This document shows, one piece after another, positions 7,804 through 17,766 of a stretch of 64,000 nucleotides of DNA. Positions within the stretch are counted from its first letter, which is position 1; every line of letters begins with the position of its first letter. The notes under the pieces are model-generated. The model was not told the DNA's origin. It did not search any database and saw nothing but the letters and a program-made list of their open reading frames with translations. The translations under genes were made by a program, and so were the position numbers. Origin of the DNA: Massilia sp. PDC64 (GTDB taxonomy: Bacteria; Pseudomonadota; Gammaproteobacteria; Burkholderiales; Burkholderiaceae_D); contig NZ_FMZS01000008.1 in NCBI RefSeq assembly GCF_900101265.1, forward strand, positions 186,001 through 250,000, in the 5' to 3' direction.

Positions 7804-9095
7804 CCAGCCTGCACGACCGCCACATCAATCCGCTGATCCTGAAGGATCTGAACGGCGACAACTGGCACCTGGAAGACTACGTCAAGCGCGGCGGCTATTC
7901 CGCGCTGCGCCGCATCCTGGAAGAGAAGATCGCGCCCGAGCAGATCATCGCCGACCTGAAGACGTCCGGCCTGCGCGGCCGCGGCGGCGCGGGCTTCCCG
8001 ACCGGCCTGAAGTGGAGCTTCATGCCGCGCCAGTTCCCGGGCCAGAAATACCTCGTCTGCAACACCGACGAAGGCGAACCGGGCACGTTCAAGGACCGCG
8101 ACATCATCCGCTACAACCCGCACGCGCTGATCGAAGGCATGGCCATCGGTGCGTACGCGATGGGCATCACCGTGGGCTACAACTACATCCACGGTGAGAT
8201 CTTCCAGGAATACCTGCGCTTCGAAGAGGCGCTGGAAGAGGCGCGCGCCGCCGGCTTCCTGGGCGACCGCATCATGGGTTCGGATTTCTCGTTCCAGCTG
8301 CACGCGCACCACGGTTACGGCGCCTACATCTGCGGCGAAGAAACCGCGCTGCTGGAATCGCTGGAAGGCAAGAAAGGCCAGCCGCGCTTCAAGCCGCCGT
8401 TCCCGGCCTCCTTCGGCCTGTACGGCAAGCCGACCACGATCAACAACACGGAAACGTTCGCAGCCGTCCCGTTCATCCTGAACCTGGGCGCCGCCGAGTA
8501 CATGGCGCTGGGCAAGCCGAACAACGGCGGCACGAAGATCTTCTCGATCTCCGGCGACGTCGAACGTCCGGGCAACTACGAAGTCCCGCTGGGCACCCCG
8601 TTCGCCAAGCTGATGGAGCTGGCCGGTGGCATGCGCGGTGGCAAGAAGATCAAGGCCGTCATCCCGGGCGGTTCGTCGGCACCGGTCGTGCGCGGCGACG
8701 TCATGATGCAGACCGACCTGGACTACGACTCGATCGCCAAGGCCGGTTCGATGCTGGGTTCGGGCGCCGTGATCGTCATGGACGAGACCCGCTGCATGGT
8801 CAAGTCGCTGCTGCGCCTGTCCTACTTCTACTACGAGGAATCGTGCGGCCAGTGCACGCCGTGCCGTGAAGGTACGGGCTGGATGTACCGCATGGTCCAC
8901 CGCATCGAACATGGCCAGGGTCGTCCGGAAGACATGGACATGCTGAACTCGATCGCCGACAACATCCAGGGCCGCACCATCTGCGCGCTGGGCGATGCCG
9001 CCGCGATGCCGGTTCGCGCCATGATCAAGAACTTCCGCGAAGAATTTGAATATCACGTCGAGCACAAGCACTGCCTGGTGCCGACTTACCTCTAA
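7800..9095 (+). CDS. nuoF: NADH-quinone oxidoreductase subunit F (NADH/FMN-binding)
   Basis: A 431-residue NADH-oxidising subunit. The nucleotide/FMN-binding glycine-rich GLRGRGGAGFPTGLKW is near residue 60, and the second site CNTDEGEPGTFKDR follows. The N3 [4Fe-4S] ligands are in ESCGQCTPCREG and the distal CALGD. The start at 7800 (MTSLHDRHINPL) overlaps the nuoE stop by four bases; an in-frame extension upstream would lie within nuoE and lacks family similarity. Confidence 0.97.
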   Translation: MTSLHDRHINPLILKDLNGDNWHLEDYVKRGGYSALRRILEEKIAPEQIIADLKTSGLRGRGGAGFPTGLKWSFMPRQFPGQKYLVCNTDEGEPGTFKDRDIIRYNPHALIEGMAIGAYAMGITVGYNYIHGEIFQEYLRFEEALEEARAAGFLGDRIMGSDFSFQLHAHHGYGAYICGEETALLESLEGKKGQPRFKPPFPASFGLYGKPTTINNTETFAAVPFILNLGAAEYMALGKPNNGGTKIFSISGDVERPGNYEVPLGTPFAKLMELAGGMRGGKKIKAVIPGGSSAPVVRGDVMMQTDLDYDSIAKAGSMLGSGAVIVMDETRCMVKSLLRLSYFYYEESCGQCTPCREGTGWMYRMVHRIEHGQGRPEDMDMLNSIADNIQGRTICALGDAAAMPVRAMIKNFREEFEYHVEHKHCLVPTYL

Positions 9096-9116
9096 ACCAG
9101 GTCAGGTAACGATCAA

Positions 9117-11447
9117 ATGGTTGAAATCGAATTAGACGGCAAGAAAGTCGAAGTCCCACCAGGTTCGATGGTGATGGACGCCGCAAACAAACTGGGAACC
9201 TACATCCCGCACTTCTGCTACCACAAGAAGCTGTCCATCGCGGCCAACTGCCGCATGTGCCTCGTGGAAGTGGAAAAAGCGCCGAAGCCGCTGCCTGCCT
9301 GCGCCACCCCGGTATCGCCGGGCATGATCGTGCGCACGCACAGCGACAAGGCCGTGCACGCGCAGAAATCCGTCATGGAATTCCTGCTGATTAACCACCC
9401 GCTGGATTGCCCGATCTGCGACCAGGGCGGCGAATGCCAGCTGCAGGATCTCGCCGTCGGCTATGGCAAGGGCGAATCGCGCTACCAGGAAGAGAAGCGC
9501 GTCGTGGCACCGAAGGAAGCCGGTCCGCTGATCTCGATGGAAGAGATGAGCCGCTGCATCCAGTGCACCCGCTGCGTGCGCTTCGGCCAGGAAGTGGCCG
9601 GCGTGATGGAATTCGGCATGGTCGGCCGCGGTGAGCACTCGGAAATCACGACGTTCGTCGGCAAGTCGGTCGACTCGGAAGTGTCGGGCAACATGATCGA
9701 CCTGTGCCCGGTCGGCGCGCTGACCAGCAAGCCGTTCCGCTACTCGGCACGTCCGTGGGAACTGCAGCGCCGCCGCTCGGTGTCGCCGCACGACTCGCTG
9801 GGCTCGAACCTGATCGTCCAGGTCAAGGGCGGTAAGGTGATGCGCGTGCTGCCGCTGGAAAACGAGAGCATCAACGAGTGCTGGCTGTCCGACAAGGACC
9901 GCTTCTCGTACGAAGCCCTCGACAACGCGTCGCGCCTCACGCAGCCGATGATCAAGCAGGACGGCAAGTGGATCGAGACCGACTGGCAGACGGCGCTGGA
10001 ATACGTCGCCCACGGCCTGCGCAACATCCGCCACGAACACGGCGCCGATTCCATCGCCGCCATCGGCACCGCGCACTCGACGGTCGAAGAACTGTTCCTG
10101 CTGCAGAAAGCCATGCGTGGCTTTGGCATCGAGAACGTCGACTTCCGCCTGCGCCAGACCGACTTCGCGCTGGACGGCAAGGTTGTCCCGCACCTGGGCA
10201 TGCCGATCGCCGAACTGTCGACCCTCAAGCGCGTGCTGGTCGTCGGCTCGTTCCTGCGCAAGGACCACCCGCTGGCCGCGACGCGCCTGCGCGCCGCCGT
10301 CAAGTCGGGCGCCAAGCTGTCCATCGTCCACGGCTCCGCCGACGACAACCTGATCCCGACCGCGGGCCGCATCGTTGCCGCGCCGAGCGACTGGCTGGCC
10401 GCGCTGACGGAAATCGCCGTCGCCGTCGCTGCCGCCAAGGGCATCGCAGCACCGGCCGGTTTCGAGGGCGTGACCGCCGGCGACCTGGCCAAGGGCATCG
10501 CCGCGACGCTGGTCGTCGAGAATGCTGCCGACCTGCCGGGCGCCGTCCTGCTGGGCAATGCCGCGATGTATCACCCGCAGGCATCGAAGCTGCACGCCGT
10601 CGCCGAGTGGATCGCCGCCGAGACGGGCGCCAAGTTCGGTTACTTCGTCGACGCTGCCAACACGGTCGGCGGCTACCTGGTCAATGCGACCTCGAAGAAC
10701 GCCGCGAACCTGTTCGCGCAGCCGAAGAAGGCCTACGTGCTGCTGAACGCGGAACCGGAACTGGATGCCGCCAACCCGGCGCAAGCCATCAAGGCACTGA
10801 AGGGCGCCGAGATGGTCGTCGCGATGTCCGCGTTCAAGCACGGCACCGACTACGCCGACGTGCTGCTGCCGATCTCGCCGTTCAGCGAGACCGCCGGTAC
10901 GTTCGTCAACTGCGAAGGCCGCGCACAGAGCTTCAACGGCACCGTCAAGCCGCTGGGCGAGACCCGTCCGGCCTGGAAAGTGCTGCGCGTGCTGGGCAAC
11001 CTGCTGGGCCTGCAAGGCTTCGACTACGAGAATTCGGAATCGATCCGCGACGAAGCGCTTGGCAAAGGCAACACGGACCTGTCCGCCAAGCTGAACAACT
11101 TTGCGAAGCTGGAACCGACCGGTGCCTTCTTCGGCAAGGGCGAGCAGCTCGAGCGCCTGGCCGACGTGCCGATCCACTTCGCCGACGCCATCGCGCGCCG
11201 CTCCGAACCGCTGCTGCGCACGGCCGACGGCCAGGCGCCGCTGGCGACCATCTCGGCAGCATTGGCCGAGAAGCTGGGCGTGAACGCCGGCGACCAGGTC
11301 ACGGTGTCGCAAGGGCAGGGCAGTGTCGTGCTGACGGCCAATATCGACGCGCGCCTGCCGGCGAACGTCGTGCGCGTCGCGGCCGCCCACGAATCGACTT
11401 CGGTACTGGGCGACATGTTCGGTCCGATCAACGTAGCTAAAGCATAA
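9117..11447 (+). CDS. nuoG: NADH-quinone oxidoreductase subunit G
   Basis: A 776-residue subunit with N-terminal ferredoxin-like domains and a C-terminal molybdopterin-oxidoreductase-like domain without cofactor. Cluster ligands are visible for N1b (HFCYHKKLSIAANCRMCLVE with the later ACAT), N5 (HPLDCPICDQGGECQLQD) and N4 (CIQCTRCVRFGQEV and DLCPVGALT). The C-terminal ~500 residues are alanine-rich, as is common for high-GC homologues. Confidence 0.97.
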   Translation: MVEIELDGKKVEVPPGSMVMDAANKLGTYIPHFCYHKKLSIAANCRMCLVEVEKAPKPLPACATPVSPGMIVRTHSDKAVHAQKSVMEFLLINHPLDCPICDQGGECQLQDLAVGYGKGESRYQEEKRVVAPKEAGPLISMEEMSRCIQCTRCVRFGQEVAGVMEFGMVGRGEHSEITTFVGKSVDSEVSGNMIDLCPVGALTSKPFRYSARPWELQRRRSVSPHDSLGSNLIVQVKGGKVMRVLPLENESINECWLSDKDRFSYEALDNASRLTQPMIKQDGKWIETDWQTALEYVAHGLRNIRHEHGADSIAAIGTAHSTVEELFLLQKAMRGFGIENVDFRLRQTDFALDGKVVPHLGMPIAELSTLKRVLVVGSFLRKDHPLAATRLRAAVKSGAKLSIVHGSADDNLIPTAGRIVAAPSDWLAALTEIAVAVAAAKGIAAPAGFEGVTAGDLAKGIAATLVVENAADLPGAVLLGNAAMYHPQASKLHAVAEWIAAETGAKFGYFVDAANTVGGYLVNATSKNAANLFAQPKKAYVLLNAEPELDAANPAQAIKALKGAEMVVAMSAFKHGTDYADVLLPISPFSETAGTFVNCEGRAQSFNGTVKPLGETRPAWKVLRVLGNLLGLQGFDYENSESIRDEALGKGNTDLSAKLNNFAKLEPTGAFFGKGEQLERLADVPIHFADAIARRSEPLLRTADGQAPLATISAALAEKLGVNAGDQVTVSQGQGSVVLTANIDARLPANVVRVAAAHESTSVLGDMFGPINVAKA

Positions 11448-11468
11448 AAGCAGGGGAGCCCAAGCAAA

Positions 11469-12551
11469 ATGTCGGTACCTGACATGATCAACAACCTGAA
11501 CAGCAGCGGCGCGAGCCTGCTCGGCACGACGGCGTGGCCCGTCGTGTGGACGCTGCTGAAAATCGTCGTCGTCCTGCTGCCGCTGATGGGCCTCGTGGCC
11601 TATCTCGTGCTGTGGGAGCGCAAACTGATCGGCTGGATCCACATCCGTATCGGCCCGAACCGCGTCGGCCCCGCCGGCCTGCTGCAGCCGATCTCGGATG
11701 CCCTGAAGCTGCTGCTGAAGGAAATCGTGATCCCGGCGAAAGCCACGCCGAGCCTGTTCGTGATCGGCCCCCTGATGACCATCATGCCGGCGCTGGCCGC
11801 CTGGTCCGTCATCCCGTTCGGTCCGGAAGCGGCCCTCGCCAACGTGAACGCCGGCCTGCTGCTGCTGCTGGCGATCACGTCGATGGAGGTGTACGGCATC
11901 ATCATCGCCGGCTGGTCCGCCAACTCGAAGTACTCGTTCATGGGCGCGATGCGCGCATCGGCCCAGATGATCTCGTACGAAATCCCGATGGGCTTCGTGA
12001 TGGTCGTCGTGCTGATGGTGTCGGGTTCGCTGAACTTCTCGGACATCGTCGGCGCCCAGACCCGCGGCATGTTCGCCGAGCACGGCGTGAACTTCCTGTC
12101 GTGGAACTGGCTGCCGCTGCTGCCGCTGTTCGTCATCTACATCACGTCCGGCCTGGCCGAGTGCAACCGCCACCCGTTCGACGTGGTGGAAGGCGAATCG
12201 GAAATCGTGGCCGGCCACATGGTCGAGTACTCGGGCATGTCGTACGCGATGTTCATGCTGGCCGAGTACGCCAACATGATCCTCGTCGGCACGCTGGCAT
12301 CGATCATGTTCCTGGGCGGCTGGGCCGCACCGTTCTCGTTCCTGGAATTCGGCCCGATCGGCGGTTTCTTCTGGCTGTTCGCGAAGATGTTCCTGATCGT
12401 CTCGCTGTTCATCTGGGTCCGCGGCACCTTCCCGCGTTACCGCTATGACCAGATCATGCGTCTCGGCTGGAAAGTGTTCATTCCGCTGACCCTGATCTGG
12501 CTGGTGCTGGTTGCTGGCTGGATGCAGACGCCGTGGAACATCTGGAAGTAA
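11469..12551 (+). CDS. nuoH: NADH-quinone oxidoreductase subunit H
   Basis: A 360-residue membrane subunit (ND1 homologue) with about eight transmembrane helices, joining the quinone chamber to the proton-pumping arm. Diagnostic loops are ERKLIGWIHIRIGPNRVGP after helix 1 and the glutamate-rich FDVVEGESEIVAGHMVEYSG. It sits 21 bases after nuoG and 13 before nuoI. Confidence 0.97.
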   Translation: MSVPDMINNLNSSGASLLGTTAWPVVWTLLKIVVVLLPLMGLVAYLVLWERKLIGWIHIRIGPNRVGPAGLLQPISDALKLLLKEIVIPAKATPSLFVIGPLMTIMPALAAWSVIPFGPEAALANVNAGLLLLLAITSMEVYGIIIAGWSANSKYSFMGAMRASAQMISYEIPMGFVMVVVLMVSGSLNFSDIVGAQTRGMFAEHGVNFLSWNWLPLLPLFVIYITSGLAECNRHPFDVVEGESEIVAGHMVEYSGMSYAMFMLAEYANMILVGTLASIMFLGGWAAPFSFLEFGPIGGFFWLFAKMFLIVSLFIWVRGTFPRYRYDQIMRLGWKVFIPLTLIWLVLVAGWMQTPWNIWK

Positions 12552-12564
12552 GGAAGCACACAAA

Positions 12565-13053
12565 ATGACACGAGTTAAAGAGATCCTCGGCAGCCTGATG
12601 CTGTCCGAGCTGATTAAGGGCCTGGCCCTGACCGGCAAGTACGCGTTCTCGCGCAAGATCACGGTTCAGTACCCGGAAGAAAAGACCCCCATCTCGCCGC
12701 GCTTCCGCGGCCTGCATGCGCTGCGCCGCTACCCGAACGGGGAAGAGCGCTGCATCGCGTGCAAGCTGTGCGAAGCCGTGTGCCCGGCGATGGCCATCAC
12801 GATCGAATCGGCGCAGCGCGAAGACGGCACCCGCCGCACGACGCGCTACGACATCGACCTGACCAAGTGCATCTTCTGCGGTTTCTGCGAAGAGTCGTGC
12901 CCGGTCGATTCGATCGTCGAGACGCAAGTGCTGGAATACCACGGCGAAAAGCGCGGCGACCTGTACTACACCAAGGAAATGCTGCTGGCAGTGGGCGACC
13001 GCTACGAGCCGCAGATCGCCGCGGCGCGCGAAGCCGACGCCAAGTACCGCTAA
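12565..13053 (+). CDS. nuoI: NADH-quinone oxidoreductase subunit I (2x[4Fe-4S])
   Basis: A 162-residue ferredoxin-type subunit carrying clusters N6a and N6b. The two ligand sets are CIACKLCEAVCPAMAI and CIFCGFCEESCPVDSI. The start at 12565 (MTRVKEILGS) follows AAGGAAGCACACAAA; an in-frame extension back to 12511 would run into nuoH and is rejected. An amphipathic N-terminal helix docks the protein onto NuoH. Confidence 0.97.
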   Translation: MTRVKEILGSLMLSELIKGLALTGKYAFSRKITVQYPEEKTPISPRFRGLHALRRYPNGEERCIACKLCEAVCPAMAITIESAQREDGTRRTTRYDIDLTKCIFCGFCEESCPVDSIVETQVLEYHGEKRGDLYYTKEMLLAVGDRYEPQIAAAREADAKYR

Positions 13054-13077
13054 TAACAAGAGGGCTCCTGCGAAGTC

Positions 13078-13740
13078 ATGGATTTCACAACTGTTCTGTT
13101 CTACGTGTTCTCGGCCGTGATGGTACTGGCCGGGTTGCGCGTCATCACCGCCAAGAACCCGGTTCACGCCGCGCTGTTCCTGGTGCTCGCGTTCTTCAAC
13201 GCTGCCGGTATCTGGATGCTGCTCAAGGCCGAGTTCCTGGCCATCGTGCTGGTACTGGTCTACGTCGGCGCCGTCATGGTGCTGTTCCTGTTCGTCGTGA
13301 TGATGCTCGACATTAACATCGACCGCATGCGCGAAGGCTTCTGGGGCTACCTGCCGGTGGCCTCCGGCATCGGCGCGCTGATCGTGCTGGAGATGGCCGC
13401 CGTCCTGTGGCGCGGCTTCCTGGGCCAGGGCGATGCGCCGGCCGAGTCGGCCGTGGGCCACATCGGCGGCACCCATGAACTGGGCCGCCTGATCTACACC
13501 CAGTACATCTACGGTTTCGAGATCGCCGGCCTGATCCTGCTGGTCGCCATCATCGCCGCCGTGGCGCTGACCCTGCGCAAGCGCAAGGACACCAAAGCCA
13601 TCGACCCGGGCCTCGCCGTCCGCGTCAAGCGTAACGACCGCCTGAAGATCGTCAAGATGCAGGCCGTCAACCAGAAAGCAATCGACGACGCAGCCGTTGC
13701 CGCCGCCGCCGCTGCTGCAGCAAACAAGGAGGCGCAATGA
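13078..13740 (+). CDS. nuoJ: NADH-quinone oxidoreductase subunit J
   Basis: A 220-residue membrane subunit (ND6 homologue) with five predicted transmembrane helices. Helix 3 holds the conserved YVGAVMVLFLFVVMMLDI, which includes the pi-bulge region. The cytoplasmic tail ends in an alanine-rich helix. The TGA overlaps the nuoK ATG by four bases (ATGA). Confidence 0.95.
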   Translation: MDFTTVLFYVFSAVMVLAGLRVITAKNPVHAALFLVLAFFNAAGIWMLLKAEFLAIVLVLVYVGAVMVLFLFVVMMLDINIDRMREGFWGYLPVASGIGALIVLEMAAVLWRGFLGQGDAPAESAVGHIGGTHELGRLIYTQYIYGFEIAGLILLVAIIAAVALTLRKRKDTKAIDPGLAVRVKRNDRLKIVKMQAVNQKAIDDAAVAAAAAAAANKEAQ

Positions 13741-14045
13741 CTTTGTCGCTGGCTCACTACCTGATCCTGGGCGCGATCCTGTTCGCGATCTCCGTGATCG
13801 GCATTTTCCTGAACCGGAAGAACATCATCATCCTGCTGATGGCCATCGAACTGATGCTGTTGGCGGTGAACCTGAACTTTGTGGCGTTCTCGCATTATCT
13901 GGGCGACGCGGCAGGGCAGATCTTCGTGTTCTTCATCCTGACTGTCGCGGCCGCCGAATCGGCGATCGGCCTGGCGATCCTGGTGGTCCTGTTCCGTAAC
14001 CTGGACACGATCAACGTGGAAGACCTCGACAGCCTGAAGGGCTAA
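13737..14045 (+). CDS. nuoK: NADH-quinone oxidoreductase subunit K
   Basis: A 102-residue, three-helix membrane subunit (ND4L homologue). The proton-channel glutamates lie in ILLMAIELMLLAVNLNF (helix 2) and VAAAESAIGLAILV (helix 3). It overlaps nuoJ by four bases and is followed by a 45-base gap before nuoL. Confidence 0.96.
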   Translation: MTLSLAHYLILGAILFAISVIGIFLNRKNIIILLMAIELMLLAVNLNFVAFSHYLGDAAGQIFVFFILTVAAAESAIGLAILVVLFRNLDTINVEDLDSLKG

Positions 14046-14090
14046 GCGGTTTGTCTGTCAACCTCCTGATAAATACGACAAAGGTTCAAA

Positions 14091-16205
14091 ATGGCGGGGC
14101 AAATTAACCCTAATCTCTTGCTGGCGGTGCCACTGGCGCCGCTCGCGGGCTCGGCGATCGCCGGCCTGCTCGGCACCAAGTTCTTCGGCAACGTGGTCGG
14201 CCGGGTCGTGTCGCACTCCGCGACCATCCTCGGCGTGTTCATCGCCATGGTCATCTCGATCATGACGCTGAACCAGGTCATCGACGGCGCCACCTACAAC
14301 GGCGACGTCTACACCTGGATGACGATCGGCACCATGAAGATGTCGGTCGGCTTCAAGATCGACGCGCTGTCCGCGATGATGATGTGCGTGGTCACGTCCG
14401 TGTCGCTGATGGTCCACATCTACACGATCGGCTACATGGCGGAAGACGACGGCTACAACCGCTTCTTCTCGTACATCTCGCTGTTCACGTTCTCGATGCT
14501 GATGCTGGTCATGTCCAACAACTTCCTGCAGCTGTTCTTCGGCTGGGAAGCGGTGGGCCTGGTTTCGTACCTGCTGATCGGCTTCTGGTACACGCGTCCG
14601 ACCGCGATCTTCGCGAACATGAAGGCGTTCCTCGTGAACCGCGTCGGCGACTTCGGCTTCATCCTCGGCATCGGCCTGCTGCTGGCCGCCACCGGCACGA
14701 TGAACTACGACGAGACGTTCGCGAAATCGACGCAACTGGCCGGCATGACCGTGCCTGGCCTCGGCTGGCCGCTGCTGACGGCTGCCTGCATCTGCCTGTT
14801 CATCGGCGCGATGGGTAAGTCGGCACAGTTCCCGCTGCACGTCTGGCTGCCGGACTCGATGGAAGGCCCGACCCCGATCTCGGCACTGATCCACGCCGCG
14901 ACGATGGTTACCGCCGGCATCTTCATGGTGTCGCGCATGTCGCCGCTGTTCGAACTGTCGGATACGGCACTGTCGTTCATCGTGATCATCGGCTCGATTA
15001 CCGCGCTGTTCATGGGCTTCCTGGGCATCATCCAGAACGACATCAAGCGCGTCGTCGCGTACTCCACGCTGTCGCAGCTGGGCTACATGACCGTCGCACT
15101 GGGCGTGTCGGCGTACAACGTCGCCGTGTTCCACCTGATGACCCACGCGTTCTTCAAGGCGCTGCTGTTCCTCGGTGCCGGTTCCGTCATCATCGGCATG
15201 CACCACGACCAGGACATGCGCAACATGGGCGGCCTGCGCAAGTACATGCCGATCACGTGGATCACGTCGCTGCTGGGTTCGCTGGCACTGATCGGTACGC
15301 CGTTCTTCTCGGGCTTCTACTCGAAGGACTCGATCATCGAAGCCGTCGCCGCCTCGCACCTGTGGGGTTCGGGCTTCGCGTACTTCGCGGTCGTGGCCGG
15401 CGTGTTCATCACGGCGTTCTACTCGTTCCGTATGTACTTCCTCGTGTTCCACGGTGAAGAGCGCTTCGGCAAGGCCCATGCGCACGACGATCACCACGCG
15501 CATCACGACAATCACGCTCACAACGGCGAAGGCAAGGATCCGCACGCGCTGCACGATTCGGATGCCCACCACGAAGAGGAAGAAGACGATCACGGCCACC
15601 ACGGCCTGGCCCCGGGCCAGAAGCCGCACGAGTCGCCGCTGGTCGTGACCCTGCCGCTGATCCTGCTGGCGATCCCGTCCGTCATCATCGGCTTCTTCGC
15701 GATCGGTCCGATGCTGTTCGGCGACTTCTTCAAGAACGTCATCTACATCAACGCGGAACGCCACCCGGCGATGGAAGAACTGGCGCACGAGTTCCACAGC
15801 GCCGCCGCGATGGGCGTGCATGCGTTCACGTCGATCCCGTTCTGGCTCGCACTGGCCGGCGTCGCCGCCGCGTTCTACTGCTACATGATCAATCCGCGCG
15901 TGCCGGCCGCTTTCTACAAAGCGCTGCGTCCGCTGCACACGCTGCTGGACAACAAGTACTACATGGACAAGTTCAACGAAGTCGTGTTCGCCGGTGGCGC
16001 ACGCCTGCTGGGCAAGGGCCTGTGGCAGGTGGGCGACCGCGCGCTGATCGACGGCCTCGTCGTCAACGGTTCCGCGAAGGTCGTGGGCTGGTTCTCGACC
16101 ATCGTCCGTACGTTCCAGACTGGTTACATCTACCACTATGCGTTCGTGATGATCCTGGGCGTGCTGGGTACGCTGCTGTACTTCTTCCCGTTCTGGCACG
16201 CTTAA
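14091..16205 (+). CDS. nuoL: NADH-quinone oxidoreductase subunit L with a His-rich loop
   Basis: A 704-residue antiporter-like proton-pumping subunit (ND5 homologue) that supplies the long lateral helix of complex I. Conserved channel residues are seen in FFGWEAVGLVSYLLIGFW (TM5 glutamate) and in MGKSAQFPLHVWLPDSMEGP (lysine). Residues ~463-504 form a hydrophilic insertion very rich in histidine and acidic residues (about 15 His in 43 residues, for example HDDHHAHHDNHAH and DAHHEEEEDDHGHHG). E. coli NuoL lacks such a run. It would lie in a solvent-exposed loop between C-terminal helices. Confidence 0.97.
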   Translation: MAGQINPNLLLAVPLAPLAGSAIAGLLGTKFFGNVVGRVVSHSATILGVFIAMVISIMTLNQVIDGATYNGDVYTWMTIGTMKMSVGFKIDALSAMMMCVVTSVSLMVHIYTIGYMAEDDGYNRFFSYISLFTFSMLMLVMSNNFLQLFFGWEAVGLVSYLLIGFWYTRPTAIFANMKAFLVNRVGDFGFILGIGLLLAATGTMNYDETFAKSTQLAGMTVPGLGWPLLTAACICLFIGAMGKSAQFPLHVWLPDSMEGPTPISALIHAATMVTAGIFMVSRMSPLFELSDTALSFIVIIGSITALFMGFLGIIQNDIKRVVAYSTLSQLGYMTVALGVSAYNVAVFHLMTHAFFKALLFLGAGSVIIGMHHDQDMRNMGGLRKYMPITWITSLLGSLALIGTPFFSGFYSKDSIIEAVAASHLWGSGFAYFAVVAGVFITAFYSFRMYFLVFHGEERFGKAHAHDDHHAHHDNHAHNGEGKDPHALHDSDAHHEEEEDDHGHHGLAPGQKPHESPLVVTLPLILLAIPSVIIGFFAIGPMLFGDFFKNVIYINAERHPAMEELAHEFHSAAAMGVHAFTSIPFWLALAGVAAAFYCYMINPRVPAAFYKALRPLHTLLDNKYYMDKFNEVVFAGGARLLGKGLWQVGDRALIDGLVVNGSAKVVGWFSTIVRTFQTGYIYHYAFVMILGVLGTLLYFFPFWHA

Positions 16206-16221
16206 AAGAGAGAAAAACAAG

Positions 16222-17745
16222 ATGCAGTCTATTTCGACCTTTCCTCCTTACCTGAGCCTGTCCGTCTGGCTGCCGATTCTGTGCGGCGTCATCGTGCTGG
16301 CCGTCGGTCGCGACAGCCGTGCGGGCTTCACCCGCCTGCTGGCGCTGGCCGGCTCCATCGTCAGCTTCCTGCCGACGATCCCGCTGTTCACGCAGTTCAG
16401 CAACACGGCCCACGGCCCGCAGTTCGTGGAAAAAGCGGCCTGGATCTCGCGCTTCAACATCCAGTACTACCTCGGCATCGACGGCCTGAGCCTCTGGTTC
16501 GTGCCGCTGACCGCGTTCATCACGATCATCGTCGTGATCTCCGCGTGGGAAGTGATCCAGGAACGCGTGGCCCAGTACATGGGTTCGTTCCTGCTGCTGT
16601 CGGGCCTGATGATCGGCGTGTTCGTCGCGCTGGACGGCCTGCTGTTCTACTTCTTCTTCGAAGCCACCCTGATCCCGATGTTCATCATCATCGGTGTGTT
16701 CGGCGGCCCGAACCGCGTGTATGCGTCGTTCAAGTTCTTCCTGTACACGTTCATGGGCTCGCTGCTGACGCTGATCGCGATCATCTACCTGTACAACAAA
16801 TCGAACGGCAGCTTCGACATCCTCGCATGGCACAACCTGCCGCTGACGATGAAGGAGCAGGTCCTGATCTTCGTCGCGTTCCTGATGGCGTTCGCCGTCA
16901 AGGTCCCGATGTGGCCGGTGCACACCTGGCTGCCGGATGCCCACGTGGAAGCGCCGACCGGCGGTTCCGTCGTGCTGGCCGCGATCATGCTGAAGCTGGG
17001 CGGCTACGGTTTCCTCCGTTTCTCGCTGCCGATCGCGCCTGACGCATCGCACTACCTGGCCCCGCTGATCATCGTGCTGTCCCTGATCGCCGTGATCTAC
17101 ATCGGCCTCGTCGCGATGGTGCAGGTCGACATGAAGAAACTGGTCGCGTACTCGTCGATCGCCCACATGGGCTTCGTCACGCTCGGCTTCTTCATCTTCA
17201 ACGAGATCGGCGTGCAGGGCGGTATCGTCCAGATGATCTCGCACGGCTTCGTGTCGGGCGCCATGTTCCTGTGCATCGGCGTGCTGTACGACCGCCTGCA
17301 CTCGCGCCAGATCGCCGACTACGGTGGCGTCGTCAACGTGATGCCGAAGTTCGCCGCGTTCTCCGTGCTGTTCGCGATGGCCAACTGCGGCCTGCCGGCG
17401 ACGTCGGGCTTCGTGGGCGAATTCATGGTCATCCTGGGCGCCGTCAAGTTCAACTTCTGGACCGGCCTGCTGGCCGCCACCGCCCTGATCCTGGGCGCGG
17501 CGTACTCCCTGTGGATGGTCAAGCGCGTCGTGTTCGGCAAGATCGGCAACAAGCACGTGGCCGAACTGACCGACCTGAACGGCCGCGAGTTCTTCATGCT
17601 GGGCGTGCTCGCGATCCTGACCATCTACATGGGCCTGTATCCGGCGCCGTTCACCGATGCGCTGCAAGTGTCGGTCGCGGACCTGCTGCAGCACGTGTCG
17701 GTCAGCAAGCTGCCGCAGGCAGTCGCTGCTGTCGCCGCGCACTGA
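16222..17745 (+). CDS. nuoM: NADH-quinone oxidoreductase subunit M
   Basis: A 507-residue antiporter-like proton-pumping subunit (ND4 homologue) with about 14 transmembrane helices. The TM5 glutamate is in LLFYFFFEATLIPMFIIIG, and the channel lysine region is AFAVKVPMWPVHTWLPDAHV. It lies 16 bases after nuoL and 21 before nuoN. Confidence 0.97.
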   Translation: MQSISTFPPYLSLSVWLPILCGVIVLAVGRDSRAGFTRLLALAGSIVSFLPTIPLFTQFSNTAHGPQFVEKAAWISRFNIQYYLGIDGLSLWFVPLTAFITIIVVISAWEVIQERVAQYMGSFLLLSGLMIGVFVALDGLLFYFFFEATLIPMFIIIGVFGGPNRVYASFKFFLYTFMGSLLTLIAIIYLYNKSNGSFDILAWHNLPLTMKEQVLIFVAFLMAFAVKVPMWPVHTWLPDAHVEAPTGGSVVLAAIMLKLGGYGFLRFSLPIAPDASHYLAPLIIVLSLIAVIYIGLVAMVQVDMKKLVAYSSIAHMGFVTLGFFIFNEIGVQGGIVQMISHGFVSGAMFLCIGVLYDRLHSRQIADYGGVVNVMPKFAAFSVLFAMANCGLPATSGFVGEFMVILGAVKFNFWTGLLAATALILGAAYSLWMVKRVVFGKIGNKHVAELTDLNGREFFMLGVLAILTIYMGLYPAPFTDALQVSVADLLQHVSVSKLPQAVAAVAAH

Positions 17746-17766
17746 GATTGAGGCACAAACAACGAT

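Noticed and set aside
9132..12662. A very long open frame (over 1,100 codons) on the minus strand across nuoG-nuoH
   Set aside because: Antisense shadow of high-GC third-position codons; composition is His/Arg/Gln-rich and unlike any protein, and the plus strand encodes nuoG and nuoH.
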